A stretch of 50,263 nt of DNA from Steroidobacteraceae bacterium (lineage in GTDB: Bacteria > Pseudomonadota > Gammaproteobacteria > Steroidobacterales > Steroidobacteraceae): the NCBI GenBank assembly GCA_027531255.1, contig JAPZRU010000025.1, forward strand, positions 1 through 50,263, read 5' to 3'. The notes under the pieces are model-generated. The model made no database searches, was not told the origin of the DNA, and was given only the letters and a program-made list of their open reading frames with translations. A program made the position numbers and the translations under genes. Below are positions 24,975 through 34,725 of the stretch, piece after piece; the stretch's first letter is position 1; the number at the start of each line of letters is the position of its first letter.

Positions 24975-26162
24975 ATGACAGTGCTGACGGAAGCGCAGGC
25001 GAAGGCCCACGTCATCAAGCTGTTGACGGCGATGAGTCAGGCGGGAGGGTCGGACCTCTTCATTTCCAGGGACTTCCCTCCCAGCATCAAGCTGCAGGGC
25101 GCGATGAAGCCCCTGACCAGCCAGAAGCTCGGCGGCGAGGTGACGCGCCAGCTCGCCAACGCCCTGATGAACGCGCGGCAGCGTGAGGAGTTCGCACGCG
25201 AGCTGGAGTGCAATTTCGCGATCTCGATCCCGGGCGTGTCGCGGTTCCGCGTGAACGTGTTCGTGCAGCAGCAGCATGTGGGCATGGTGATCCGCACCAT
25301 CGCCAACGACATCAAGGGCCTGGATGAGCTTGGCCTGCCGGACACGCTGAAGGAAGTCGTTATGGCTAAGCGTGGCCTGGTGCTGGTGGTCGGTGCCACC
25401 GGCTCCGGCAAATCGACCTCGCTCGCCGCCATGATCGACCATCGCAACCGCACCTCGGCAGGCCACATCGTGACGGTCGAGGATCCGGTCGAATTCGTGC
25501 ATCAGTCGCGGCAATCGCTGGTCACCCACCGCGAGGTCGGCATCGACACCCACTCGTGGCACAACGCTCTGAAGAACACCCTGCGCCAGGCGCCGGACGT
25601 GATCCTGATCGGCGAGATCCGCGACACGGAAACCATGGAGCACGCGATCACCTTCGCCGAGACCGGGCACCTGTGCCTGGGAACGCTGCATTCGAACAGC
25701 GCCAACCAGACGCTGGATCGCATCGTGAACTTCTTCTCGGAGGACCGCCGCAAGCAGCTGCTCATGGATCTTTCGGCGAACCTGCGCGCCGTCATCTCGC
25801 AGCGCCTGGTGCGCACGGCGGACGGCAAGGGCCGCCGCGCGGCCATCGAGATCCTGCTCAACACGCCCATCATCGCCGACAAGTTGCTGAAGGGCGAATT
25901 CCATGAAATCAAGGCGATCATGGGCAAGTCGCGCGAACTGGGCATGCGGACCTTCGACGCGTCGCTGTTCGAGCTGTACGACGAGGGCGCCATCACCTTC
26001 GAGGAGGCCATCCGCAACGCCGACTCCGCCAACGAGCTGCGCCTGAACATCAAGCTCAGTGCCGATTCGATATCACGGCAGCCGCCCGCGACGCCGGCCG
26101 AGCCCGCAACCTTGTCGCTCGCCCCGGAGCAGGAGCAAGATGCCGGCGCCGAGGCGGCCTAG
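24975..26162 (+). CDS. pilU: Type IV pilus retraction ATPase PilU
   Basis: PilT/PilU-family hexameric AAA-like ATPase of 395 aa. Walker A G140-A-T-G-S-G-K-S147, Walker B D-V-I-L-I-G-E-I-R-D (208-217) and the His box G-H-L-C-L-G-T-L-H-S (231-240) are complete. The N-terminal PAS-like domain contains G-G-S-D-L-F-I. The C-terminus has an extra Pro/Glu-rich tail, more like PilU than PilT. It powers pilus retraction with PilT at the inner membrane. pilT normally precedes pilU; here the upstream DNA is an insertion-sequence relic, so the usual pilT-pilU operon is broken or the genes are separated. The start is ATG 24975. Confidence 0.88.
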   Translation: MTVLTEAQAKAHVIKLLTAMSQAGGSDLFISRDFPPSIKLQGAMKPLTSQKLGGEVTRQLANALMNARQREEFARELECNFAISIPGVSRFRVNVFVQQQHVGMVIRTIANDIKGLDELGLPDTLKEVVMAKRGLVLVVGATGSGKSTSLAAMIDHRNRTSAGHIVTVEDPVEFVHQSRQSLVTHREVGIDTHSWHNALKNTLRQAPDVILIGEIRDTETMEHAITFAETGHLCLGTLHSNSANQTLDRIVNFFSEDRRKQLLMDLSANLRAVISQRLVRTADGKGRRAAIEILLNTPIIADKLLKGEFHEIKAIMGKSRELGMRTFDASLFELYDEGAITFEEAIRNADSANELRLNIKLSADSISRQPPATPAEPATLSLAPEQEQDAGAEAA

Positions 26163-26196
26163 ACCGACCTGCAGCCGTGAGCCGTGAGTCGCGGCC

Positions 26197-26219
26197 ACGC
26201 GGCAAGCGGTTTGCCGTGT
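26197..26219 (+). terminator. Possible hairpin after pilU
   Basis: ACGCGGCAA pairs with TTGCCGTGT (one G-T type mismatch) around a short loop, about 35 bp after the pilU stop. No T-tract. The remaining bases to 26347 show no recognisable gene. Confidence 0.3.
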
Positions 26220-26347
26220 CACCAGGGCGAGGCGGTCGCGACGCTGGGCGACATCCTCGAGCGGATGCGCGGCCACCAGTCGAAGAAGGCCGCACGACTG
26301 CGCGCGCTGCGCGTCGCGCAGCACTCCCTGCCCGGGCGGCTGAGGCT

Positions 26348-28645
26348 TCAGCGTCGCGGGCCGGGCTCGGGGGCCGCGCCTGCCGGGCGCGGTCGCCCCC
26401 CCGGCCCCACGTGCCGGTCCACGAAGTCGACGAACCTGCGGAACGTGTGCACCGCGTAGTGTTCAGGCGTCGCCCACCAGTGCCCGGACTGCGGCGGCAT
26501 CACGAGGTCGAAGTCCTTGCCGAGCAGCATCAGCTTCTCCATCAGGTCCACGGTGGTCTTGAAGGGCACGATGTCGTCGTGCAGCCCGTGGATGAAGAGC
26601 AGCGGGTCCTCGAGCTTCTCGCCGTAGTTCGTCAGCGTCGACTTGCGGAAGATCTCGGGGTGCGTCTGGGGGCGCCGCGAGAGGTGCTGGTCGCCCTGCG
26701 TGAAGTAGTGCACGTCGACCGCCGGGGAGCCGGCGATGCCGGCCGCGAACATCCCCGGGCGCTCGAACAGCGCGAACAGCGCCATCATCCCGCCGTAGCT
26801 GTTGCCCCAGATGCCGATGCGCGTCGCGTCCGCCCAGGGCTGCGTCTTCAGCCAGTCCACGGTCGCGTGCAGGTCCTCGAGGTCGCCGCCGCCCCAGTCG
26901 CCCTGGAAGGCCTCGCGGAACTTCACGCCGTAGCCGACGCTGCCGCGCAGGTCCACCTGCACCGAGACGTAGCCGCGCGTGTGCGCGAGCCACTGCTGCA
27001 CGAGGCTGATCGGCCGCGGCGAGGCCCACTGGTCCAGCACGGTGCCGGAGTAGACGTTGCCGATCAGTACCGGGTAGACCTTCCCCGGCTCCATGTCCGG
27101 CGGCGCGACGACCCGCGCGTGGAGCGTGTAGCCGTCGCGGCTCGGGAAGCTGACGTAGCGGGCGCGCACGCGGGGGAACGCCTCGAACTCGGGCAGCGGC
27201 GAGCGGGTCACGCGCGTGTCGCGGCCGCTCTTCACGTCGACGACGTAGAGCTCCGGCGGGGTGACGTCGTCGGAGGCGACCACCGCGACGCGGCTCGCAT
27301 CCGGCGAGACGGTCATCTGCTGGTGAACGCCGGGCCTGCGGGTGACGCGCACGCCGCGACCGCCACGCTCGGGGACGCGATAGACGTGGCGCTCGCGGGC
27401 GCCAGCCTCGGCCGAGACGTAGAACAGCTCGCGGGTCGCGGCGGACGCGTGCAGCGTCGTCGCGGAGAAGCCGGTACCCGCGACGTCGTAGTCGCCCGCC
27501 GCAAGGCGCACGGCGCGTCCACCGGCCGCCGGCACGGCGTAGAGCCGGTACCAGTCCTCGGAGTCGCCGACGAAGAACACGCGCCGGCCGTCGCTGCTCC
27601 ACGCCGAGGTGAACAGCGCGTAGATGCGCCGCGGCCGGAAGTCCTGCACCAGTTCGCGGATGCGGCCGTCCGCTGCGCTCGCGACCGAGATCCAGCGGCG
27701 TTCGCCGTCCCAGGTGTCCTGCTCGACCAGCAGCTCCGGCGCGACCGGCGACCACTCGTAGCCGATCAGCGCGCGGCGGTTCGGCTCGCCGAGCGCGAGC
27801 TCGCGGACCGTGCCGTACGCGACCTCGTAGAGGCCGATCGTCTGCAGCAGGTCCTCGTCGCCGGGGTAGCCGCGCCGCACCTCGTGCAGGATCGGCTCCC
27901 GGTGCAGGTACGAGGGCACCGGCATGCGCCGGACGGCGCGGCGGTCCACCTGCTCCAGCGCGAGCCAGCGCGAGTCCGGCGACCAGCGGTAGCTCGCGAC
28001 CTCGCGATCCGGCGCGACGAAGGCGCCGACCGGCACCCGGCCGATGCCGGGCACGCCGATCCGCGTGGCGCGCACGAGGTGGCCGGCGTCGAGGTGCTTC
28101 AGCCACAGGTCGCCGTCGCGCAGGAAGGACAGGAAGCGCCCGTCCGGCGAGAACCCGAGCTCCGAGGCGCCGCCCTCGTCGACCGCGGTCTCGATCGCGC
28201 CGCCGTCGCGCGCGATCGAGTGCACGCGGCCACGATGGACGAACCACAGCCGGTCGCCGCGCGGCGACCAGCGGAACTCCGCGATGCCGCCGGCCTGTCG
28301 CTCGCGGGCCGCGCGGCCGAGGTCCGCGAGCGCGGTGGATCCCGCGAGGTGCGCGCCGAAGGTCGGCAGCGGCGCGGCCGGCGCGAGCGTCGTCAGGCGG
28401 CGCGGCGTGCCGCCGTCGGCGTCGACGAGCCAGAGGTCGCGGAACGGCGCGCCGGCGTCGTTCCACAGGAACGCCAGCGAGCGCCCGTCCGGCGACCAGG
28501 CCGGCGCGGACGGCGGCGTGCCGGCGAGCGAGGGCAGCGACACCACCCGCTCGATCCCGGGCGGCGCCGGCGCCGCGAGTGCGTGTGCCGCGAGCCCGAG
28601 GGTGGCGACCGCGAACGCGGTGGCGAGGAACGTCGAACGCGGCAT
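26348..28645 (-). CDS. S9 family peptidase (dipeptidyl peptidase IV-like)
   Basis: Secreted serine peptidase of 765 aa. A signal peptide (M-P-R-S-T-F-L-A-T-A-F, cleavage near A-L-A-A-P) is followed by a DPP IV N-terminal beta-propeller with repeated W-S-P-D-G-R/W-S-P-D-S-R strands and a C-terminal alpha/beta hydrolase. The nucleophile is S616 in G-N-S-Y-G-G, with Asp690/691 in H-G-L-H-D-D and His722 in S-G-H-W as the rest of the triad. ATG 28645 is chosen because GGAGG lies just upstream and it opens the signal peptide; the open frame extends further upstream without meaning. It starts about 20 bp downstream of the TonB receptor remnant, so the two were once an operon for peptide uptake and cleavage. 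Confidence 0.9.
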   Translation of the reverse strand: MPRSTFLATAFAVATLGLAAHALAAPAPPGIERVVSLPSLAGTPPSAPAWSPDGRSLAFLWNDAGAPFRDLWLVDADGGTPRRLTTLAPAAPLPTFGAHLAGSTALADLGRAARERQAGGIAEFRWSPRGDRLWFVHRGRVHSIARDGGAIETAVDEGGASELGFSPDGRFLSFLRDGDLWLKHLDAGHLVRATRIGVPGIGRVPVGAFVAPDREVASYRWSPDSRWLALEQVDRRAVRRMPVPSYLHREPILHEVRRGYPGDEDLLQTIGLYEVAYGTVRELALGEPNRRALIGYEWSPVAPELLVEQDTWDGERRWISVASAADGRIRELVQDFRPRRIYALFTSAWSSDGRRVFFVGDSEDWYRLYAVPAAGGRAVRLAAGDYDVAGTGFSATTLHASAATRELFYVSAEAGARERHVYRVPERGGRGVRVTRRPGVHQQMTVSPDASRVAVVASDDVTPPELYVVDVKSGRDTRVTRSPLPEFEAFPRVRARYVSFPSRDGYTLHARVVAPPDMEPGKVYPVLIGNVYSGTVLDQWASPRPISLVQQWLAHTRGYVSVQVDLRGSVGYGVKFREAFQGDWGGGDLEDLHATVDWLKTQPWADATRIGIWGNSYGGMMALFALFERPGMFAAGIAGSPAVDVHYFTQGDQHLSRRPQTHPEIFRKSTLTNYGEKLEDPLLFIHGLHDDIVPFKTTVDLMEKLMLLGKDFDLVMPPQSGHWWATPEHYAVHTFRRFVDFVDRHVGPGGRPRPAGAAPEPGPRR

Positions 28646-28665
28646 CGCGGGAACCTCCGGCGGGT

Positions 28666-29607
28666 TCAGAAGCGCACCGTCACGCGGGCGTGGACGAAGC
28701 GACAGAGCGGATCGTAGACGCCCGGGAACGTGTTCGCCGTCGGACCCGTGCCGCCGGTGCCGACGACGATCGGCGGGTCCTCGTCGAGCAGGTTCGTGAC
28801 ACCGGCCTTCAGCTCCACGGACTCCGTCAGATCGTAGCCGCCCTCGACGTCGAAGTACGTGTGCGAGCCGATCGTCGACGTCGGGAAGGTCGCGCGGCGG
28901 CCGAGGGCGGCCGCGTCGAACTCCATGCCGCCGACGTGCCGCGCGCGCAGCGACAAGGTCGCGGCGGCGTACTCCCACGTCGCACGGGCGTCGAGCCTCA
29001 GCTCCTGGCGTATGTTGCCGCAGATCGAGCCGAAGCGCCCAGCGCACTCGAAGGTCTCGAGCACCGGGTCGCCCTGCAGGTCGAAGCTTTGCACCTAGGC
29101 ACCCTGCAGCGAGGTGCGGAGCACGCCCCGGTCGCCGAGTTCGAAGTGGTAGTCGATGCCGACGTCGAAGCCGGTGGTCTTCAGCAGGCCCGTGTTCACG
29201 CTGAGCACGAGCACCGCCGCTTCGGGGGCGCCGAACAGCGCACCGTTCAGGCGGCTGCGCGAGATCGCGCGGCAGTACACGCTGTCCGCGTCGCGCGTGG
29301 TGACGTAGCAGGCGTGCACGTTCGGCGCGCCGCCGGCGAGCTGCACGATCGCGCCGGAGATCTCGATCGAGTACCAGTCGACCGAGGCGGTCAGGCCGTC
29401 CACCCACTCCGGCGTCCACACGGCGCCGAAGGTCCAGGTGTCCGACTCCTCGGCCTCGAGGTTCAGGTTGCCGCCGATGCGCGCAAAGAACTGGCCGCCG
29501 GCCGGGCGCACCGGCACGGTGCCGTAGCGGCCCGCCGGCACGCCGGTCGCGAGGCACAGCGCCTCGCTCGCGATCGGGTTCGGGCCCGCGCAGGGATCGA
29601 CGCCGGT
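28666..29607 (-). pseudogene. TonB-dependent receptor, 5'-truncated with in-frame stop
   Basis: The C-terminal part of an outer membrane TonB-dependent receptor is readable: beta-strand repeats such as F-G-A-V-W-T-P-E-W-V, a final T-N-L-L-D-E-D-P-P-I-V motif and a terminal Phe. The plug domain and half the barrel are missing: homology ends at the GCGGATAGG repeat at 29608. There is also an in-frame TAG at 29095-29097 between L-Q-G-A and V-Q-S-F. Its stop is 20 bp before the S9 peptidase start. The product cannot be made. Confidence 0.8.
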
Positions 29608-29785
29608 GCGGATAGGAGTTTCAAACGACGGTCCCACGGTAGCGCGGCCTGCGTCCCAGCGACCGCGGTGAGTGCCCTACCTGGTCTCCTTCGGCCGGTC
29701 GGCGATCGATCCCGACCGCACTCGAGCCGCGCACGGGCGCTGCCGGCCTCACGGATCCCGCCGGGCCGCCCGCCGCGCGCAGCTC
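29608..29785 (+). repeat. Dispersed end repeat, copy 2 (GCGGATAGGA type)
   Basis: GCGGATAGGAGTTTCA, CACGGTAGCG, GACCGCGGTGAGTGCC and GATCGATCCCGACCGCACTC occur in the same order as in copies 1 and 3, closest to copy 3. It separates the truncated TonB receptor from the truncated acyl-CoA synthetase, so it sits exactly on a breakpoint. Confidence 0.65.
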
Positions 29786-29786
29786 G

Positions 29787-30227
29787 GGCGTGTTCCGCGA
29801 GTACTACGGCCGTGCGGCGGATACCGCCGCCAGCTTCGAAGGCGACTGGTTACGCACCGGCGACGTCGGAATCGCGGAGCGCAGCTGCGTGCGGATCATG
29901 GGTCGGCGCTCCGTCGCCACCATCAAGAGCGGCGGCTGCAAGCTGTCAGCGCTCAAGACCGAGTCGTTGCTGCTGGAGAATCCGGCGATCGCTGAGTGCG
30001 CGGTCGTCGGGGCGCCGGACGAGACGTCGGGGGAGGTGGTCGCGGCAGTCGTCGTCGCGCGCGGGGGCGCGATCGTGCTCTCCCTGGACGAGCTGCGCGA
30101 CTGGTGCCGCGAGCGACCGTCGCCGTACAAGCTGCCGCGCCGGCTCGAAGTCGTCGGCACGCTGCCGCGCAACGCGATGGGAAGGGTGATGAAGCCCGCG
30201 GTCGCGGCGATGCTCATCAGCGGGTGA
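29787..30227 (+). pseudogene. Acyl-CoA synthetase (AMP-binding) C-terminal fragment
   Basis: About 145 codons match the end of an ANL-family acyl-CoA ligase, similar to malonyl-CoA synthetase: W-L-R-T-G-D-V motif, I-K-S-G-G hinge, then A-E-C-A-V-V-G-A-P-D and the C-terminal L-P-R-N-A-M-G-R-V with the position of the catalytic Lys (here G-R-V-M-K). The P-loop and substrate-binding part are missing because the reading begins at the edge of repeat copy 2. The remaining part shows few further lesions. Confidence 0.75.
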
Positions 30228-30362
30228 CTCGCGCGCAATCACGCCGGCGCGGCGACGCGACGGTGCGGCGCGACCGACGCCGGCATCGCGCGCCTGCTGC
30301 CGCCTCGACAGCGGGTCAGACGCGTGCTGAACTGCGGTCGTCCCCGTAGCGTGACATCCACC

Positions 30363-33029
30363 ATGTGGCTGATCCGAACCAAACTGGAAGCGCCCGCGCC
30401 GACGGAGCGACTCATCGCGCGCCCGCGTCTGCGTCGCCGGCTGCCCGCGATCCTCCGCGCGCGCGTCGCGCTCGTGCATGCACCGGCGGGGTTCGGCAAG
30501 ACCTGCCTGCTCGCGGAGTGGCGCCGCTGCCTCGTCGCGCAGCGCGTCCGCACCGCATGGCTGTCGCTCGACGAGGAAGACTCCGAGCCTCTGCAGTTCC
30601 TGGCGTACTTCACGACCGCACTTGCGACGGCGGGACTGGACATGGGCTCGCTCGGCCCGGCTGCGGAGCGCGGCTTCCCGGACGTGCCCGTCGAGTCGCT
30701 GATCGCGGCACTCGACCAGTGTGTGCGGCGCTCGCGCGGGCGCACCGTCGTGCTGCTCGACGATTGCCACCGCCTGCAGGGCGCGAGAGTGCACCGCGCG
30801 CTGGCCGCGCTGATCCGCGCGGTAGGCAGTCGCGTGACGTTCGTGCTCGCGGCACGCGAGCTGGCGCCGCTGCTCGCACAGGATGCCGCGCTGCAGGCGA
30901 ACTGCCTCGAGATCCCAGGCGACGAGCTGCGCTTCGGCATCGATGAGACGCGGTCGCTGCTCGAGCGCACCGCGGGGCCCGTCGCCGCGTCGGACCTCGA
31001 TGCGATCCTTGCCGGCACCGACGGCTGGGCGATCGCGATCGCCGCGGTTCGAGACTGGCTGCACGGCGGGTGGAGCACGGAGCGCGTCCGCGAGGCGCTG
31101 GCGCGGCCGACCGCGAACCTCGGCCAGTACGTCACGGAGCAGATCCTGGCGAGCCTTTCGCCGGCGGAGCTCGAGTTCCTGCTGCGCACCGCGATCGTGG
31201 ATCGCTTCTCGCACGCGCTCGCCGGAGCGCTCGCGCCCGATCTTCCGCATGCGCAGGTGATCGCGTCGCTCGAGCGCAAGGACCTGGTGGTCGTGATCGC
31301 CGACTCCACGGGCAAGTGGTACCGGTACCACCGCCTGCTCAGCGAGCTCGCGCTCGCGCGCCTCGCCGCTTCCCGGCCGTACCTCGTCGACGAGCTGCAC
31401 CGCCGTGCAGCGGACTGGTTCGTCGCGGCCGGTCTGCAGGCGGAGGCCGTGCGCCACGCTCTCGCGACGCGCGACGATCGCCTGCTCGCGGCGATGTTCG
31501 AGGGCGCGGGCGGCTGGCAGCTCGCGATCGCGGGCTACGTCGGCCTCGCGCGCAACTCACTCACGCTGATCCCGCCCGAGGTGCTGCGCGACTACCCGCG
31601 GGCGCAGCTCGCGCGCGTGCTGCTGCTCGCCAAGCTCGGGCAGGTGTCCGCCGCGCGCGAGGAGATCGATCTCTTCCATGCATTGCACCTCGAGGGGGCG
31701 GACGCGACGCTCGCAGCGGAAGGCGCCCTCCTCGATGCCTGCATCGAGCGCTACGAGGATCTTCCCGTAACCGACGCGACGATCGCGAAGTACGTGAGCG
31801 TCGCCGACGCCTTCGGGCCGACGGAGGACGTGCTGCGTGCGACGCATGCGAACATCCTGTCGACGCTGTATTACGAGCACGGGGAGCTCGATGCGGCGCT
31901 CGACGTTGCGGTCGTGGCGGCACTGCACTACCGGCGCACGCGCTCGGTCTATGGCGAGGTGTTCGTGTCCGTGCACGAGGGTAGCGCGATGCTGGAGCGC
32001 GGGCGGCTTCGGGACGCGATCGACACGCTGCGGCAGGCGTGGCAGCTCGCCTGCGACACGACCGGCCCGAACACGGAGACGGAGTCCGTCGCTGCGACGA
32101 TGCTCGCGAGCGCCCTGCATTCCCGCGGCCACCGCGAGGACGCGCAGCGTCTGCTCGAGACCGCGCTGCCGAGCATCGAAGCCGGCGAGGGGTGGTACGA
32201 CGTGCTCGCCGTGGGCTACACGACCGCACTGCGCGTCGCGCTCGAGGCGGCGGATTTTCCGGCCGCGCGTCGCGTCGTGGCGCGCGTGCGGGACATGGCC
32301 GCGCGGCGCGGGCTGCGTCGGCTGCAGGTCCACGCGGACGTGCTGGCGGTACACGCGCTCGCCGCCCAGTGGAAGCATACGCCGGACGCCGAGGCGGCGG
32401 CCGTCCTGTCGCGCGTTCGCGCAGCGCTCGACGAGGGTCTCGCGCCCCGTCTCCGCGTGGACGCGCGGATCGCGCTCGCGACGATCTCGCTAGCGCGCGG
32501 CGCCTTGGACCACGCGCGCGACGCGGCGCGCTCGATCGCGGCCGAAGCGCAGCGCGAACGTCGCCTGCGCGCGGTCCTGGAAGCGCGGCTCATCGAAGCG
32601 CGCTCGCTCGCCGCGCTCGACGACGCGCACGGCGCCGAGCGCGCGTTCGACGAGGCGCTCGCGCTCGCCATGTACGAGGGCTGGCTCCAGCCTTTCGTCG
32701 CTAACGGCCGCGCTCTCCGCGCGCTACTGCCGCCGCCGACGGCGGGCTCCCGCACGCCGCGCGTACGGGAGCGCTTCCTGGCCGCGATCGAGGCGGCGAC
32801 GCGCGATGCGGCTCCGGTCGAACGCGCGGCCGCACTGAGCGAGCGCGAGCGTGCGGTGGCCGGCCTGCTCGGCCAGGGACTGTCGAACAAGGCGATCGGG
32901 CGCGCGATGCGCGTCTCCGACAACACGGTGAAGTTTCACCTGAAGAACATCTACGCGAAGCTCGGCGTCGTCACCCGCAGCGAGGCTGCACGGGTGCTCG
33001 CCGGCGAGCCATCCGGCGCGCGTCCGTAG
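30363..33029 (+). CDS. Large LuxR-family ATP-dependent transcriptional regulator (MalT/LAL type)
   Basis: An 888-aa STAND-type regulator. Residues 1-60 carry R-P-R-L and the P-loop A-P-A-G-F-G-K-T (40-47), followed by the NB-ARC-like ATPase with L-L-D-D-C-H. A long alpha-helical, TPR-like sensor region spans about 350-800. A LuxR HTH (A-L-S-E-R-E-R, then G-L-S-N-K-A-I-G and V-K-F-H-L-K-N-I-Y-A-K-L) closes the protein. MalT-like regulators bind ATP and a small inducer, oligomerise and activate nearby genes. It lies 118 bp ahead of the hydantoinase-like operon and is the obvious candidate regulator. The start is ATG 30363 (M-W-L-I-R-T-K-L), matching the family N-terminus. Confidence 0.88.
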   Translation: MWLIRTKLEAPAPTERLIARPRLRRRLPAILRARVALVHAPAGFGKTCLLAEWRRCLVAQRVRTAWLSLDEEDSEPLQFLAYFTTALATAGLDMGSLGPAAERGFPDVPVESLIAALDQCVRRSRGRTVVLLDDCHRLQGARVHRALAALIRAVGSRVTFVLAARELAPLLAQDAALQANCLEIPGDELRFGIDETRSLLERTAGPVAASDLDAILAGTDGWAIAIAAVRDWLHGGWSTERVREALARPTANLGQYVTEQILASLSPAELEFLLRTAIVDRFSHALAGALAPDLPHAQVIASLERKDLVVVIADSTGKWYRYHRLLSELALARLAASRPYLVDELHRRAADWFVAAGLQAEAVRHALATRDDRLLAAMFEGAGGWQLAIAGYVGLARNSLTLIPPEVLRDYPRAQLARVLLLAKLGQVSAAREEIDLFHALHLEGADATLAAEGALLDACIERYEDLPVTDATIAKYVSVADAFGPTEDVLRATHANILSTLYYEHGELDAALDVAVVAALHYRRTRSVYGEVFVSVHEGSAMLERGRLRDAIDTLRQAWQLACDTTGPNTETESVAATMLASALHSRGHREDAQRLLETALPSIEAGEGWYDVLAVGYTTALRVALEAADFPAARRVVARVRDMAARRGLRRLQVHADVLAVHALAAQWKHTPDAEAAAVLSRVRAALDEGLAPRLRVDARIALATISLARGALDHARDAARSIAAEAQRERRLRAVLEARLIEARSLAALDDAHGAERAFDEALALAMYEGWLQPFVANGRALRALLPPPTAGSRTPRVRERFLAAIEAATRDAAPVERAAALSERERAVAGLLGQGLSNKAIGRAMRVSDNTVKFHLKNIYAKLGVVTRSEAARVLAGEPSGARP

Positions 33030-33147
33030 CGCGCACGCCACGGCGGTACGCGGCCTACCCGCCCGCCGCACCCCGACCTACCCGGCCCAACCGTGCCGCC
33101 GCACGCCGGCGGGCGTACTCCTACCGCATCTGGAACGGAGGGTACGC

Positions 33148-34725
33148 GTGGCGACAGCCCACACGGCACTGAGGATCGGCATCGACGTCGGCGGTACGAA
33201 CACCGACGCGGTCGTGATGCGCGGGCGCGACGTGCGGGCCGCGTGCAAGACGCCCACGACGCCGGACGTCGGCTCCGGCATCCGCACGGCGCTCGCGGAC
33301 GCCCTCCGGCAGGCGCAGACGCAGCCGGACGCGATCGGGGCCGTGATGATCGGCACGACTCACTTCACGAACGCCTTCGTCCAGGCCCGATCGCTCGCGC
33401 GGGTCGGCGCACTGCGTCTCGCAGCCCCGGCGACGACGAGCCTGCCGCCGTTCGTCGACTGGCCGGATACGCTGCGCGCGGTCGTCGAAGGCCACGTTGC
33501 GGTCGTGCACGGCGGCTACAACTACGACGGCAGCGAGATCGCGCGCGTACGTCCGGAAGAGGTGCGCGCCGCGGCGGAAACGATGCGCGACCGTGGCGTG
33601 CGCTGCGTCGCGATCTCCAGCGTGTTCGCACCGGTGAACGACGCGCAGGAGCGGCTCGCGGCGTCAATCGTGAAGCAGGTGATCCCCGGCGCGGCGATCA
33701 CGATGTCGCACGCGATCGGTCGCGTCGGGCTGCTGGAGCGCGAAAATGCCGCGATCATGAACGCGTCGCTCGCTGGCATGGCGGACGACGTCGTGCGCTC
33801 GTTCGGGGAGGCCGTCGCGTCGCTGGGGATCCGCTGCCCATTCTACGTGAGCCAGAACGACGGCACGCTCATGCCGCCCGCGCTCGCGGCGACGTTCCCC
33901 GTGCTCACGTTCGCCTCCGGTCCGACGAACAGCATCCGCGGCGGCGGGTTCCTGAGCGGACTCGACGACTGCATCGTCGTCGACATCGGCGGCACGACGA
34001 CGGACGTTGGCGTGTTGCAGAGCGGTTTTCCGCGCGAGAGTGCGATCGCCGTGGACATCGGCGGCGTGCGTACTAACTTTCGTATGCCGGATGTCCTCTC
34101 GATCGGGCTCGGCGGCGGCAGCCGTGTGCGTGCGACGGAGCGCGGCATCACCGTGGGCCCGGATTCCGTCGGCTTCCGGCTGCTCCAGGAAGGCCTCGTC
34201 TTCGGCGGCGAGACGCTCACCGCGACCGACGTCGCGGTCGCGGCCGGGAAGGCGCAGTGCGGGGATGCGGCGCCGGTCCGCGGACTCGATCGCGCGCTCG
34301 TCGACGGCGCGCTCGCCCGCCTGCGCGAGCTCCTCGAGGACGCCATCGATCGCGTGAAGACCTCTTCCAGCGACGTGCCGGTCGTGCTGGTGGGCGGCGG
34401 CACGATCCTCGCGCATCGCGACCTCCGCGGCGCATCGCGCGTCGTCGTGCCCGAGCAGGCGAGCGTCGCCAACGCCGTCGGCGCCGCCATCGCGCAGGCC
34501 GGCGGCGAGGTGGATCAGGTGTATTCGTACGCCGCGCGCGGCCGCGAGGCGGAACTCGCCGAAGCGAAGGCGGCAGCGACCGCACGCGCGGTCGCCGCCG
34601 GCGCGAACCCTGCGACGGTGCGCGTCGTCGACGTCGAGGAGCTGCCGCTGCAGTACCTCCCCGGCGGTGCCGTGCGCGTGCGGGTGAAGGCCGTCGGCGA
34701 GCTCGCTGCCGTGGGGGGTGCGTGA
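33148..34725 (+). CDS. Hydantoinase/oxoprolinase A-like protein (short form)
   Basis: A 525-aa member of the HyuA/5-oxoprolinase family. It begins with the acetate-kinase-like ATPase motif I-G-I-D-V-G-G-T-N-T-D-A and has a second phosphate motif V-V-D-I-G-G-T-T-T-D-V at about 275. It is about 150 residues shorter than the HyuA at 41232-43259. Start GTG 33148 follows GGAGGG. The stop overlaps the DUF917 start (TGATG), which couples the two. This short HyuA + DUF917 arrangement occurs in other bacteria, but the substrate is not established. Confidence 0.85.
   Translation: MATAHTALRIGIDVGGTNTDAVVMRGRDVRAACKTPTTPDVGSGIRTALADALRQAQTQPDAIGAVMIGTTHFTNAFVQARSLARVGALRLAAPATTSLPPFVDWPDTLRAVVEGHVAVVHGGYNYDGSEIARVRPEEVRAAAETMRDRGVRCVAISSVFAPVNDAQERLAASIVKQVIPGAAITMSHAIGRVGLLERENAAIMNASLAGMADDVVRSFGEAVASLGIRCPFYVSQNDGTLMPPALAATFPVLTFASGPTNSIRGGGFLSGLDDCIVVDIGGTTTDVGVLQSGFPRESAIAVDIGGVRTNFRMPDVLSIGLGGGSRVRATERGITVGPDSVGFRLLQEGLVFGGETLTATDVAVAAGKAQCGDAAPVRGLDRALVDGALARLRELLEDAIDRVKTSSSDVPVVLVGGGTILAHRDLRGASRVVVPEQASVANAVGAAIAQAGGEVDQVYSYAARGREAELAEAKAAATARAVAAGANPATVRVVDVEELPLQYLPGGAVRVRVKAVGELAAVGGA

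Noticed and set aside
26184-26459. A 91-codon frame after pilU
   Set aside because: No family match, Arg-rich end, and it runs into the antisense of the S9 peptidase end.
26177-28717. An 846-codon plus-strand frame opposite the S9 peptidase
   Set aside because: Antisense shadow; composition is Arg/His/Ala-rich and the peptidase on the other strand has full motifs.
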